Shown here piece after piece: positions 1-8,765 of a stretch of 64,000 nucleotides of DNA; the stretch's first letter is position 1, and the number at the start of each line of letters is the position of its first letter. The stretch lies in contig JAJDUI010000006.1 of assembly GCA_022826745.1 (NCBI GenBank), positions 135,015 through 199,014 on the forward strand, in the 5' to 3' direction. The translations under genes and the position numbers were made by a program. Source of the DNA: Thermoanaerobaculia bacterium (GTDB lineage: Bacteria > Acidobacteriota > Thermoanaerobaculia > Multivoradales > Multivoraceae). The notes beneath the pieces were generated by a model. The model was not told the origin of the DNA. It worked only from the letters and a program-made list of their open reading frames with translations, and made no database searches.

Positions 1-684
1 GCGGATCAGGACCTCCCGGCCGGTCTCCAGCATGTCGCCGGCGGAGACGTTGCGGTTCTCACGGGACAGGGCGGCGGTGACCTCGCTCGGCGTGATGCCG
101 AGCGCGGCCATGCGGTCGGCGGCGAGCTGCACCTGGATCTCCCGCACGCGGCCGCCCTGGATGTCCACCGAGGCGACGCCCTGCAGGCGTTCCAGCCGCC
201 GGCTGATCGTCTGTTCGGCCATGTGGCGGACCTGGCGCGCGTCGCCCGTGCCCGACAGGCCGAGGAAAACGACCGGCATGTCGGAGAGGTTGAACTTGAA
301 CAGGGTCGGTTCCGAAGCGTCTTCGGGCAGCATGCCGCGGACGAAGTCGAGCTGCTCGCGGATGTCGTTCACGACTTCGTTCAGGTCGACGCCCCAGTCG
401 AACTGGGCCTGGATGCTGCTCATGCCCTCCGCGGACATTGAGTTCAACTGGTCGAGGCCGGTGACGGTGGACAGCGCCTGCTCGACCGGCCGGGTGATCA
501 GGCTCTCCATCTCCTCCGGCGCCACGCCTTCGTAGGTCGTGGTGATCGAGACCCGGGGCATGTCGACCTCGGGCATCAGGTCGACGGCGAGCTGGCGCAC
601 CGCGACCAGACCGACCACGACGACACACACGTAGAGCATGGTCACGCCCACCGGGCGGTTGGCCGAGAGACGGGGGAGGTTCAC
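1..684 (-). CDS. RND efflux transporter permease, N-terminal part (cut by window edge)
   Basis: First 228 codons of an AcrB/MMPL-type RND inner-membrane pump; the rest lies beyond base 1. It would exchange protons for export of drugs, metals or other toxic compounds with the adaptor encoded just upstream. The protein begins NLPRLSANRPVGVTML, then a first membrane helix at about residues 12-30 followed by QLAVDLMPEVDMPRVSI, the usual RND N-terminus. Next comes a periplasmic porter segment with EEMESLITRPVEQAL and GVASVDIQGG. The GTG start at 684 is chosen because it follows the adaptor stop by 8 bases and has GAGG overlapping that stop. The frame is open to the window edge. Family assignment is firm; substrate is unknown. 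Confidence 0.93.
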   Translation of the reverse strand, partial: MNLPRLSANRPVGVTMLYVCVVVVGLVAVRQLAVDLMPEVDMPRVSITTTYEGVAPEEMESLITRPVEQALSTVTGLDQLNSMSAEGMSSIQAQFDWGVDLNEVVNDIREQLDFVRGMLPEDASEPTLFKFNLSDMPVVFLGLSGTGDARQVRHMAEQTISRRLERLQGVASVDIQGGRVREIQVQLAADRMAALGITPSEVTAALSRENRNVSAGDMLETGREVLIR

Positions 685-692
685 GAGCGACC

Positions 693-1946
693 TCAGAATC
701 CGGCGGCGCCGGCGGGGGAGGGTTCAGGCTCGTTGGGGACCACCCGCACCGGCGTGCCGTGCCCCAACTGGTTGTGGCCCATCGTCAGCACCAGTTCGCC
801 GACCTCGATCGGGCCGGCGATTGCGCTGTACTCGCCGGAGCGGCCGGCGACGGTGACGGTCCGCCAATGGGCGAGGCCGTCGACCGGCACCATGACGCCC
901 GTGGAGCGCCCGCCGTCCATCGCCACGCGTTCCAGCAGGGCGGTGCCGGGCACGATCAGGGCGTTGTCGAGGTCGCGCAGGCTGACGGAGACGTCGGCGT
1001 ACATGCCCGGCAGGAGCAGTTCGTCCGTCTCGGCAAGCTCACCCTCGACGAGCACGGTGCGGTCGTTGCGGCGGACCTCGCCGGCGACGCGGCGCACGAT
1101 GCCCGAGAACGTCCGTTCGGCCGTGGCCTCGGTGGCCACGTCGAAGGCGGCACCGGTCTGGACCGCCGAAAGGTCCCTTTCGGGAACCCGGAACTGGACC
1201 AGGAGCGGCGCTTCCTCGACCAGGCGCAGGATCGGCGTGCCCGGCTGGACCAGGGCGCCGCGATCCAGGTAGCGGTCCGAGACGACGGCGTCGAACGGCG
1301 CGCGCACGCGGGTGTTGGCGAACTGCTCGGCGAGCAGCGCCTCGCGGGCCGTCGACTGCTGGACCTGGGCCTCGCCGGCGGCCAGGTTCGCCGTTGCCGT
1401 CGCGTACTGGGAGGTGACCTGCTGCTGCTCCTGCTCGGAGAGCAGACCCTGGTCGTACAGTTCCATCGCCCGCTGGTAGTCGGCTTCGACGCCGACCAAC
1501 TCGGCCGCGGCGCGATCCCGGTTCGCTTCGGCGACGCCGAGCTGGCCGCGCGCCTCCTGGAGCTGGTTTCTTACCTCGACGTCCGCGATCACGGCGAGCA
1601 CCGTGCCGGCCGCGACGTGCTGGCCGATGCGGGCCGGTACGTCGACAAGGAGCCCCGAGACCTGGGGCGAGATGTCGGAGACCTCGCCCACGAGTTCGCC
1701 CGAGTAGGCGGTGCGCACGGAAAGGTGTCCGCGCCGCGCGGCGACGGCGCGCACCGGCACTGCCTGCGCCATCGTCGCGTCGCCTGCCTGGCCACCGGCT
1801 CGGGCCTGCGACCCGAAGCCGAATGCGAACACGGCTGCCGCGACGAGCACGACTGCCGCGACGGCAAGCCCCGCCATCTGCGGGCGGCTGATCCGGCGGC
1901 GGCGCCTGGGGTCCGCGCCTTCCTTCGATTGGTGAAACATGGCCAT
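693..1946 (-). CDS. RND efflux periplasmic adaptor (HlyD/MFP family)
   Basis: 417-residue membrane fusion protein linking an RND permease to an outer-membrane channel. An Arg-rich cytoplasmic stub (residues 1-23) is followed by one anchor helix (about 24-46). Then come a lipoyl/barrel-sandwich half (PQVSGLLVDVPARIGQHVAAG), an alpha-helical hairpin rich in Glu/Gln (about 110-190) and the second lipoyl half (TRVRAPFDAVVSDRYLDRGALVQPG). Beta-barrel and membrane-proximal domains complete it. ATG at 1946 is used; a second Met two codons later is equally possible. It ends 8 bases before the permease start, so the two form an operon downstream of the GbsR/MarR-type regulator. Confidence 0.92.
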   Translation of the reverse strand: MAMFHQSKEGADPRRRRRISRPQMAGLAVAAVVLVAAAVFAFGFGSQARAGGQAGDATMAQAVPVRAVAARRGHLSVRTAYSGELVGEVSDISPQVSGLLVDVPARIGQHVAAGTVLAVIADVEVRNQLQEARGQLGVAEANRDRAAAELVGVEADYQRAMELYDQGLLSEQEQQQVTSQYATATANLAAGEAQVQQSTAREALLAEQFANTRVRAPFDAVVSDRYLDRGALVQPGTPILRLVEEAPLLVQFRVPERDLSAVQTGAAFDVATEATAERTFSGIVRRVAGEVRRNDRTVLVEGELAETDELLLPGMYADVSVSLRDLDNALIVPGTALLERVAMDGGRSTGVMVPVDGLAHWRTVTVAGRSGEYSAIAGPIEVGELVLTMGHNQLGHGTPVRVVPNEPEPSPAGAAGF

Positions 1947-1991
1947 GGGTTCGTCGTTCTCTTTCGTCTGGTGGTTCCGCCGTCGCGTCGT

Positions 1992-2534
1992 CTACGCGCT
2001 TCCGGAGCCGGAGTTGCCCTTGCCGTCCGCCACGGCGCCGAGCACGTACTGGAGGCTGTCGGCGAGGATCGCGTAGAAGCGGATGAGCCGCTCCAGGCGC
2101 TCGACGACGACTTCGCCTCCCGCGTTCGGCGGGAGTGCCTGCTTCATCTGCTCCGCGCTGGCCTGACGGCTGCGGTAGCGATCCGCGATCCGCAGCAGGA
2201 GGCCGGGTTCTTCGTTGATCTGGAAGTAGTCGCGGCGGTCGCCCGGACGGGTCACGCGCTGGATGACGCCCATGTTCTCCAGCAGACGGGTGTTCGTGCT
2301 GATGCTGGCGCGGCTGACCCTGAGCCGCTCGGCGAGATGGTCGAAGCGGACCGGGTCGGGCGAGAGGATGAGCAGGCCGACGAGTCGGCCTGCGATCCGG
2401 GGCAGGCGGTCCTCCTCGTGCGCCAGCCCCATCGCTTCGATGAAGCGCTCTTCGGCGGCGTGCAGGCTGAGGTCGGCCGCCGCTGCAGGCTCTGCGGATC
2501 GGTCCGGTGCGGGAGTCGGTTCGGAGACGGTCAT
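1992..2534 (-). CDS. GbsR/MarR-family winged-helix transcriptional regulator
   Basis: 180-residue DNA-binding protein. After a Pro/Ala-rich N-terminus, residues 64-90 form a helix-turn-helix (FDHLAERLRVSRASIS) and residues 91-107 a wing (VIQRVTRPGDRRDYFQI). The C-terminal half is helical and probably dimerises. The 'LRVSRASISTNTRLLENMGVI' type of segment is typical of GbsR-like members of the MarR clan. It is the first gene of the efflux operon (45 bases to the adaptor), so it most likely controls that operon and itself. Ligand unknown. The start codon is only 9 bases from a possible -10 hexamer, so the mRNA may be leaderless. Confidence 0.85.
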   Translation of the reverse strand: MTVSEPTPAPDRSAEPAAAADLSLHAAEERFIEAMGLAHEEDRLPRIAGRLVGLLILSPDPVRFDHLAERLRVSRASISTNTRLLENMGVIQRVTRPGDRRDYFQINEEPGLLLRIADRYRSRQASAEQMKQALPPNAGGEVVVERLERLIRFYAILADSLQYVLGAVADGKGNSGSGSA

Positions 2535-2543
2535 TGGTCACGC

Positions 2544-2572
2544 ATGTTGAATCATCCGGTTTGTTTTGTCAA
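2544..2572 (-). promoter_or_regulatory. Candidate sigma70 promoter of the efflux operon
   Basis: On the minus strand a perfect -35 box TTGACA (2567-2572) is followed after 17 bases by a weak -10 CAACAT (2544-2549). The regulator start codon lies 9 bases further on. This is the best -35 consensus in the window. Seen directly; function inferred. Confidence 0.45.
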
Positions 2573-2627
2573 GACTGAACAGGATGAAGCTGGTGAACGA
2601 AGTGGCCCCTTGCGGGACCCGAGCGAC

Positions 2628-2633
2628 TAGGCT
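2628..2633 (+). promoter_or_regulatory. -10-like hexamer TAGGCT, 7 bases before ATG 2641
   Basis: TAGGCT is followed by 7 bases and then ATG at 2641, with no Shine-Dalgarno sequence between them. It matches the TAnnnT spacing seen at nine other genes here and suggests leaderless transcription. It also supports 2641 as the start of the membrane protein. Confidence 0.35.
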
Positions 2634-2640
2634 CGCCTTC

Positions 2641-3030
2641 ATGTCTTCCTCGCGGCGTGGCTCGGGTCCCCGCTTCGTACCCCTGTTGCTCGGCCTGGCG
2701 ATGCTGGTCTTCGCTCTGGTGCAGATCAACGACCCGGATCCGCTGATCTGGGTGACCTACTACGCCGCGATCGCCTGCGCCTGCACGATCGCCGCCTACC
2801 GGCCGCTGCACCGCGCGGTCTTTCTGGCGCTTGCCGCGGTGACGGCGGCGGGCGTCGTGCTGACGTTCCCGGGGTTTGTCGACTGGCTTCTGAACCGTCC
2901 GACCAGCGACCTCTGGGCCCCGATGTCGGCCAGCAGGATGTACATCGAGCACAGCCGGGAACTCCTGGGCCTGTTGATCGCCGGTGGCTTTCTGGTCGCC
3001 GCGGACCGGCTGTCGCGACGTGGTCGCTAA
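2641..3030 (+). CDS. TMEM220-like small integral membrane protein
   Basis: About 129 residues, mostly hydrophobic. After MSSSRRGSGPRF come four predicted helices: about 13-30 (PLLLGLAMLVFALVQI), 36-52, 58-76 and a last one near 105-122. The motif QINDPDPLIWVTYYAAI is the hallmark loop of the TMEM220 family, found in bacteria and animals and without known function. An in-frame ATG exists at 2584, but the segment it adds is not hydrophobic and the family begins close to the first helix, so 2641 is preferred. It is transcribed divergently from the efflux operon and ends before a stack of hairpins. Family assignment is from motif memory only. Confidence 0.6.
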   Translation: MSSSRRGSGPRFVPLLLGLAMLVFALVQINDPDPLIWVTYYAAIACACTIAAYRPLHRAVFLALAAVTAAGVVLTFPGFVDWLLNRPTSDLWAPMSASRMYIEHSRELLGLLIAGGFLVAADRLSRRGR

Positions 3031-3034
3031 TGGT

Positions 3035-3110
3035 CGCCGCTCCGCGGCGGCGTCTCTATCCCGTGGGTCAGAAGACCCACGGCTACAGACCCGGGGTCAC
3101 TCGACCCCGG
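3035..3110. repeat. Dispersed double-hairpin repeat (copy 1) plus terminator-like stem
   Basis: Three adjacent inverted repeats lie between two convergent genes: CGCCGC/GCGGCG (3035-3049), CCGTGGGTC with loop AGAA and GACCCACGG (3061-3082), and CCGGGGTC with loop ACTC and GACCCCGG (3091-3110). The last overlaps the stop codon of the minus-strand gene. The first two match the layout of repeats at 4438-4477 and 21167-21201: a GCCGC/GCGGC stem, then a longer stem with a GAA-containing tetraloop. It could also end transcription from both sides; no T-tract is present. Confidence 0.6.
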
Positions 3111-4395
3111 CGCTCATCATGAAGCCCATCATCATCTCGTCGGTGGAGGGCTGGCCGAAGCGCACCGTGCGAGTCGAGTCGAAGCCGTAGCGCGCCGCTT
3201 TCTCGGCCGAGTTGTCGTACCAGGCGGTGTACTCGATTCGTGTGCCCTTCGGGATGCGCTTCATCTGGTCGTAGTAGTAGACGGTCTGCCAGGAGAAGTC
3301 GAACTCGGGCACGTCGAGCAGCACTTCCGTGGTGCCGTCGGGGTAGAACGCCTCGAAGCGTGCGGCCTTGCCTCGCATGTGCATGTGCGGCATGAGCGCG
3401 ATGATGTCCGTGTCGCGCCGGGCAACGGTGGAGTAGGGGCCGACCTGGTGGTTGCCGTCGTTCGGCGGGATGGCGAACGTGAAGTTCATGATCGGCCGGA
3501 GCCCCGACCCGAGCGAACGCTCGACGGGTTCGTCCGCGAAGACGAAGCCGATGGACGACTGGTCCCACTTGCCGGTGCCTTCGCCTGCCTCCTTGTGGTA
3601 GTGGATGTCGAACGTCACCCGTGAGCCCTTCCTGAGCAGGAAACCGTAGCCCTCCGGATACCGGTTCGCGTCGCTGCCGGAGGAGACGCCGCCCATGTAG
3701 CTGCCCGCGTTCTCGGGCGACGGGGCGATCTGATCCTGGTTCGGAAACTCGGGCGGCGCCGGCAATTCACCGTTCTCGTCGGGCGGCAGCAGGTGGAGGT
3801 TGAAGTGGTGGATGATGTCGCTGTCCGGCTTGCACTGGAAGGCCACGACCCAGCGGTCTTCCGGCAGGTCCTCCTCGGTCAGCACGTAGGAGAACGCGGC
3901 ATAGAGGTCGTCCACGTCGTCCTCGACGAAGTAGGGCTCCGGCATCGTCACGACGAGGTCGGGCTCGCCGACCACCCAGCCGCCGGTGCTCGGAAACTCG
4001 CGCGGCGGCGGGGCTTCGGCGGCGTCGCCGGGGGCCGCGCCGCTGCCGGCCCAGTCGACCAGGGTCTCGATCTCCGCCTGGTTGAGCACCCGTTCGTTGG
4101 CGAAGGTGCCGTCGTGCTGCGGGTGCGCGTCCCAGGGCGGCATTTCGCGGGCCGCGACCGTCCGGGCGATCGACCGGGCCCAGGGCCGCACCTCGGTGTA
4201 GGTGGTCAGCGCCATCGGCGCCCGCATGCCGCCGTAGTTCGCGCCGGCCGGCCGGTGACAGTCCTGGCAGTGCATCTGGAGCACGGGCAGCACGTCGGCG
4301 TAGAAGGTCGGCTCGTCGCGGTCGGCGGCGGCGACGGGCGCGGCGACGAGGAGGGCGAGAGCTAGCAGCAGACAGCGCGAGATCGACGGCTTCAT
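3097..4395 (-). CDS. Exported cytochrome c / PHM-like copper monooxygenase fold protein
   Basis: 432 residues with a signal peptide (cleavage near residue 24). The N-terminal domain has a c-heme motif C43-x2-C46-H47 preceded by FYADVLPVLQMH, as in Planctomycete-type cytochromes. Residues about 140-430 resemble the two-domain fold of copper type II ascorbate-dependent monooxygenases (PHM/DBM). Candidate ligands for both coppers are present: H196-H197 (IIHHFN), H265/H267 (DIHYH), H337-x-H339 (PHMHMRGK) and a Met in DEMMMGFMM (421-427). Such fusions occur in Acidobacteriota and Planctomycetota; no substrate is established to my knowledge. The gene stands alone, convergent with the TMEM220-like gene, with a possible leaderless start (TACCCT 6 bases upstream). 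Confidence 0.8.
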   Translation of the reverse strand: MKPSISRCLLLALALLVAAPVAAADRDEPTFYADVLPVLQMHCQDCHRPAGANYGGMRAPMALTTYTEVRPWARSIARTVAAREMPPWDAHPQHDGTFANERVLNQAEIETLVDWAGSGAAPGDAAEAPPPREFPSTGGWVVGEPDLVVTMPEPYFVEDDVDDLYAAFSYVLTEEDLPEDRWVVAFQCKPDSDIIHHFNLHLLPPDENGELPAPPEFPNQDQIAPSPENAGSYMGGVSSGSDANRYPEGYGFLLRKGSRVTFDIHYHKEAGEGTGKWDQSSIGFVFADEPVERSLGSGLRPIMNFTFAIPPNDGNHQVGPYSTVARRDTDIIALMPHMHMRGKAARFEAFYPDGTTEVLLDVPEFDFSWQTVYYYDQMKRIPKGTRIEYTAWYDNSAEKAARYGFDSTRTVRFGQPSTDEMMMGFMMSAGVE

Positions 4396-4401
4396 GGCGG
4401 G

Positions 4402-4407
4402 AGGGTA
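4402..4407 (-). promoter_or_regulatory. -10-like hexamer TACCCT, 6 bases before ATG 4395
   Basis: On the minus strand TGG-TACCCT (TG one base upstream, as in an extended -10) is followed by CCCGCC and then the ATG. No Shine-Dalgarno sequence fits between, so a leaderless mRNA is likely. Confidence 0.4.
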
Positions 4408-4437
4408 CCAGCGAAAGCCCGCAGCCGGAGTGGCGCT

Positions 4438-4477
4438 GCCGCTTCGCGGCGCGCCGGATGCCGGCCAGAAGGCCGGC
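4438..4477. repeat. Dispersed double-hairpin repeat (copy 2)
   Basis: GCCGC-TTC-GCGGC (4438-4450) is followed by GCCGGCC, loop AGAA, GGCCGGC (4460-4477) and then GCACCC. It lies between the smc 3' end and the cytochrome-PHM gene. The second stem and flank nearly match the copy inside the giant gene at 21184-21201. REP-like in size and structure. Confidence 0.6.
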
Positions 4478-4505
4478 GCACCCAGGCCGGCGGACCCAGT
4501 GGAGC

Positions 4506-7500
4506 TCAGGCGGTCGCCAACTGCTGCTCGGGGTGCATCTCGTCGACGTCGACGCCGACGATCTTCGAGACGCCGCGTTCCTCCATCGTCACGCCGTAGA
4601 GCGTGCTCGCGGCCTGCATCGTCAGCTTGTTGTGGGTGATGACGAGGAACTGGGTTTCCGCCGACATCCGCTGCAGCATGTCCACGAAGCGCAGGATGTT
4701 CGCGTCGTCCAGCGGCGCGTCGACTTCGTCGAGGATGCAGAACGGGGACGGCTTGGTCTGGAAGAGGGCGAACAGCAGGGCGATCGCAGCCAGCGCCTTC
4801 TCACCGCCCGAGAGCAGCATGATGTTCTGGGCGCGCTTTCCCGGCGGCCGCGCGGTGATCTCGATGCCGCAGTCCAGCGGGTCCTCCTCGTCCATCAGGC
4901 GCATCTCCGCGTCACCGCCACGGAAGAGCTCGGTGAAGGTCCGGCCGAAGTTCTCGTTGACCTCGCTGAAGGCGGCGACGAAACGCTCGGAGGAGGTTCT
5001 GTCGATGTCGCGGATCGTGCGCTTCAGGCTCTCGACGGAGGACGCCACGTCGGTGCGCTGTCCGGTCAGGAACGCGTGGCGCTCCTGCTGTTCGTCGTAC
5101 TCGTCGGCCGCGAGGACGTTGACCGGACCCATCCGCTCCAGCAGGGTGCGCCGGCGTTCGAGTTCCTCGGTCATGGCCTCGAGGTCCGGGGCTTCGCCGT
5201 CCGGCGGCGCCGTCGTCTCCTGCGCGACAAGTTCGCGCCGGAACTCCTCGCGGTAGTCCCCTTCGAGGTGTTCGGCGTCCTGGCGCAGACCCGCCTGCCG
5301 CACGCGCAGGTCCTCGATCCGGTCACGCTGTTCGTCGCGCCGGGCGCCGAGATCGTGCATTCGGGCCTCGATCTCGCGCCCGCGACTCCGCTCTTCCTCG
5401 AGAGCTTCCTGGGCGCCGGTCGCTTCGTCTCTCGCGCTCGTCCGTTCGGCCAGGGCGTCGTCGAGTTCCTCCTTCGCCCGAGTGGATGCTTCCTCGAGTT
5501 CGATGAGGCGGCCGCGCAGCCGCTCCTGCTCGGCGAGCCACTCGTCGTCGGCCTCGCGCAGACTAGCGATGCGCCGCTCTACTCTCTCGGTCTCGTTTCG
5601 CTCGGTGGCGGAGCGCTCCTCGATCAGTTCGAGCTGGCCCTGGCGGCCGGCGCCCGCCGTGACGCGTTCCTCGCGTTCTTCCCGGGCCCGCTCGACGGCG
5701 GCGGCCGCTTCCTGGACGGCTCGTTCCAGACTGCGGTGAACCGTCTCGCGGGCTTCGATGTCGGCCTGGATCTGTGCCTGCCGACTCTCCGTTTCGGTGA
5801 TCCTGCGGATCAGTTCGTCGCGCTCGGTCTCGGCCGCCGCGCTTTCCCGAGCCTGGACGGCGCGCCGTTCGGTGATGTCCTGGAGGCGGGCCTTGGCGAC
5901 AGCGAGCTGTTCCCGGAGCTCGGCCGCGGCCTGCTCGATCCGCCGACCCTCCAGGGCGGCGTCGCGGCCGCGCCCGGCGGCTTCATCGATCTCGCCGCTG
6001 AGTGTCGTGCAACGCTCCTCGAGTTCGTCCGTACGTCGGACGAGGTCGTCGAGCTCGCGTTGACGGCCCAGGGCGCCCGGCGCCGCGCCCTCGCCGCGCA
6101 CGGTGACGCGGCCGGCCTCGATCCAGAGCCGGTCCCGGCACAGAAAGGCGATGTCCGGGTTGTCCGCCGCCAGGCGCTCCGCCGCCTCGGGGCTGGAGAC
6201 GAGGCAGCCGGGCGGGAGCGAGGCGCGCAGTTCCTCGGGCAGGCCGAGCGCCGTCCACACGTCGCCGACGATCTCCGGATCGTCGAGTTCCACGGGTTCC
6301 GTGAGGCCGTGAAGCGGCTTCCGCGCCTCGGCCGGCCGAAGGAGCGTGACCTGGTGGTCGAAGCCGGCGAGAGCGCGGGCGACGGCGACCGCATCTTCGT
6401 CGCCGGGGGCCAGCACGGCGTTCCTCAGGGGTCCAAGGAAGAGGTCCAGGCTGTCTTCCCAGCCCGCCGGCACGTTCACTTCGTCGCCGAGGAAGCGGGG
6501 CTCCGAAAGCCCCAGTTCAAGCAGCGCGTCGCGGATCCCGGCCCGGAGTTCCTCGTCTCGCTGACCGAGTTCGCGGAGGACGGCCGCTCGTTTCTGTGCT
6601 TCGACCAGCTCCTCGCGGCGCGTTTCCAGTTCGACCTGGGCCGCCTGCCGCCGGTGCCGGCTCGCTTCGAGGGCCGCGGCTGCCCGCTGGGCGGCCTGGG
6701 TTTCGGCGGTCAGGGCGATGTCCAGCGTCTCCACGTTGGCGCCCACGCTCTTGACGTCGACGTCGATGGAACGGAGCGCATCCCTGCTGCGTTCCAGCGT
6801 CGTTTCGGCGCGGTCGCGGCGGTCGACCGCCTTCTCGTTGACGATCCGCTCGGTGACCAGGCGGCTCTTCAACTCGTCGATCCCCATGTGCGATGCCGCC
6901 TGTTCCTCGAGCAGATCCCGATGCCGCCTGCGCGCGTCCTCGATCGCGGCATCGGCCTCGTCGATCCGCCGGCGGTCGTCATGGACCTTCGCCAGCGCGT
7001 CTTCGCGCTCCGAGAGGAACATCTGCCGGCGTCCGGCGAGGACGGCGAGCGCCTCCTCGGCCGCCGACAGTTCGCGCCGCCGCGTCTCTTCGCTTCGGGC
7101 GCCCCCTTCGAGCCGCTCGGCGATTTCCGTCCGGGTGGCGCGGGCGCCCTTGATCAGCTCCTGGCGCCCCTCGATCGTCGCCAGCAGGGTGGCCTGACGT
7201 TCGTGCGAGCGGACGGCCTCTTCGGTGCGTGCGTCGATGGCCTGGCGGCACTCTGCGAGTTTCGCGTTGCCGCGGGCCATCTCCGCCAGGAGTTCGGCCT
7301 CCCGGTCGGCTTTCTGTCCGAGAGCCGACCCGAGTTCCTCGAGCTCTCCCTGGAGCCTGGCCCAACGTGCCAGGAGCACGGCGTCAAGCAGTTCGCGGTA
7401 GGCGTCCCGGCGTTCGCGGTGGCGTCGGGCGGCGTTCGCCTGCCTCTTGAGGGAGCGAAGACTGCGCTCGACCTCGGAGACGATGTCGTCGAGCCGGAGC

Positions 7501-8066
7501 AGGTCGGCGGTCGCGTCCTCGAGCTTCAGGCTGGCGAGCCGCTTGCGGTTCTTGTAGCGGGTGATCCCGGCCGCTTCCTCGATCAGCTTGCGGCGTTCCT
7601 GGGGCTTGCCGGAGAGAATCATGCCGATTCGCCCCTGCTCGATCACGGAGTAGGCGCGGATGCCCAGACCCGTGTCCATCAGGATGTCCCGGATGTCCTT
7701 CAGCCGGGCCACCCGATCGTTCAACCGGTACTGGCCCTCGCCGCCGCGGAAGATCCGCCGCCCGATCGTGATGCGGCCGTCCTCGGCGTTCTCGACGCTG
7801 CCGTCGGTGAGGAAGGTGAGGCTGACCTCCGCCATCCCCAGGGGCTTGCGCTGGCCGCTGCCGTTGAATATGACTTCCTCCATGGAACTGCCGCGGAGCG
7901 ACTTGGGGCTCTGCTCGCCGAGCACCCAGGTGATGGCCTCCGCCAGGTTGCTCTTGCCGCAGCCGTTCGGTCCGACGATCGCCGTGATGCCGCGGGCGAA
8001 GCGGCTCGTCACCGGGTCGACGAAGGTCTTGAAGCCATTGACTTCAAGGCTTTCCAGTTTGAGCAT
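4506..8066 (-). CDS. smc: Chromosome segregation protein SMC
   Basis: 1186 residues, the normal length of bacterial SMC. Walker A is GPNGCGKSN at residues 32-40 (MLKLESLEVNGFKTFVDP precedes it). Two long coiled-coil arms run from about 165 to 500 and 670 to 1020, with a hinge between at about 500-660 (GWEDSLDLFLGPLRNAVL; LRASLPPGCLVSSPEAA). The C-terminal ATPase lobe holds the signature LLSGGEKALAAIALLFA and Walker B CILDEVDAPLDDAN. It dimerises and, with ScpA/ScpB (not encoded here), organises and segregates the chromosome. The gene is monocistronic and faces away from the pyr operon. A very long open frame runs antisense to it, as expected at this G+C content. Confidence 0.98.
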   Translation of the reverse strand: MLKLESLEVNGFKTFVDPVTSRFARGITAIVGPNGCGKSNLAEAITWVLGEQSPKSLRGSSMEEVIFNGSGQRKPLGMAEVSLTFLTDGSVENAEDGRITIGRRIFRGGEGQYRLNDRVARLKDIRDILMDTGLGIRAYSVIEQGRIGMILSGKPQERRKLIEEAAGITRYKNRKRLASLKLEDATADLLRLDDIVSEVERSLRSLKRQANAARRHRERRDAYRELLDAVLLARWARLQGELEELGSALGQKADREAELLAEMARGNAKLAECRQAIDARTEEAVRSHERQATLLATIEGRQELIKGARATRTEIAERLEGGARSEETRRRELSAAEEALAVLAGRRQMFLSEREDALAKVHDDRRRIDEADAAIEDARRRHRDLLEEQAASHMGIDELKSRLVTERIVNEKAVDRRDRAETTLERSRDALRSIDVDVKSVGANVETLDIALTAETQAAQRAAAALEASRHRRQAAQVELETRREELVEAQKRAAVLRELGQRDEELRAGIRDALLELGLSEPRFLGDEVNVPAGWEDSLDLFLGPLRNAVLAPGDEDAVAVARALAGFDHQVTLLRPAEARKPLHGLTEPVELDDPEIVGDVWTALGLPEELRASLPPGCLVSSPEAAERLAADNPDIAFLCRDRLWIEAGRVTVRGEGAAPGALGRQRELDDLVRRTDELEERCTTLSGEIDEAAGRGRDAALEGRRIEQAAAELREQLAVAKARLQDITERRAVQARESAAAETERDELIRRITETESRQAQIQADIEARETVHRSLERAVQEAAAAVERAREEREERVTAGAGRQGQLELIEERSATERNETERVERRIASLREADDEWLAEQERLRGRLIELEEASTRAKEELDDALAERTSARDEATGAQEALEEERSRGREIEARMHDLGARRDEQRDRIEDLRVRQAGLRQDAEHLEGDYREEFRRELVAQETTAPPDGEAPDLEAMTEELERRRTLLERMGPVNVLAADEYDEQQERHAFLTGQRTDVASSVESLKRTIRDIDRTSSERFVAAFSEVNENFGRTFTELFRGGDAEMRLMDEEDPLDCGIEITARPPGKRAQNIMLLSGGEKALAAIALLFALFQTKPSPFCILDEVDAPLDDANILRFVDMLQRMSAETQFLVITHNKLTMQAASTLYGVTMEERGVSKIVGVDVDEMHPEQQLATA

Positions 8067-8107
8067 GGTTGGCGTGGCGGGGAACCGGGCCTTTCCGGCC
8101 CTTGGGG

Positions 8108-8137
8108 AAGATAACAGGATTCATGCATAAGTCACAA
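8108..8137 (-). promoter_or_regulatory. Candidate smc promoter
   Basis: Minus strand: -35 TTGTGA (8132-8137), 18-base spacer, -10 TATCTT (8108-8113). About 40 bases of leader follow before the smc ATG at 8066, including a GGGCC/GGCCC hairpin (8087-8101). The -35 overlaps a CACAA-GTAG-TTGTG inverted repeat (8133-8146) that could bind a regulator. Confidence 0.35.
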
Positions 8138-8196
8138 GTAGTTGTGCCGGCGGCCGCTCCCGTCCACAACATGTGGCGTCTCCGGCGCGCCGCTGA

Positions 8197-8202
8197 TACG
8201 CT
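8197..8202 (+). promoter_or_regulatory. Extended -10-like TGA-TACGCT, 9 bases before GTG 8212
   Basis: TG-A-TACGCT precedes the pyrR GTG by 9 bases with no clear Shine-Dalgarno between, so the pyr operon mRNA may be leaderless. That would leave no room for a classical PyrR-controlled attenuator in the leader. Confidence 0.35.
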
Positions 8203-8211
8203 GCCGCGGCG

Positions 8212-8765
8212 GTGAGCGCGCTGACGGTCAAGAGAACGCTGTTCGACACGGCCCAGATGGCGCGGATGATGCGCCGGATGGCCGCGGAGGTGGTCGAGCG
8301 CGCGGGCGGCACCGACTCGCTGTTGCTGGTCGGCGTGCGCACCCGCGGCGTGCCGCTGGCCGACTTCGTCGCCGCCGAGATCAAGCGCACCGAGGGCGTC
8401 GAGGTGCCGGTGGGGGTGCTCGACATCACGCTCTACCGCGACGATCTCTCGACCATCGCGCCGCAGCCGGTGGTCAAGGAAAGCGTGATGCCGGTTCCGA
8501 TCGACGACCGGATCGTCGTGCTCTGCGACGACGTGCTCTACAGCGGCCGCACGATCCGGGCCGCGATGGACGCCCTGATCATGGACTACGGCCGGCCGCG
8601 GGCGATCCGCCTGGCGGTGCTGATCGACCGGGGCCACCGGGAACTGCCGATCCACGCGGACTGCGTCGGCGAACACGTCCAGACGACGGACAGCGAAGTG
8701 ATCAAGGTCTCCTACGCCGCCACCGACGGCGGCAAGGAGATGGTCGAGCTGCTCGAGCGCGAGGG

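Noticed and set aside
4458-8114. 1218-codon open frame on the plus strand opposite smc
   Set aside because: It is antisense to a perfect SMC protein. Its translation is low in hydrophobic patterns, has no recognisable domain and mirrors codon periodicity of smc. Long antisense frames are common at this G+C content.
8067-8211. PyrR-binding attenuator before pyrR
   Set aside because: No anti-antiterminator/terminator pair with a T-run is visible, and the likely start site is a few bases from the GTG; only small stems serving the smc side were seen.
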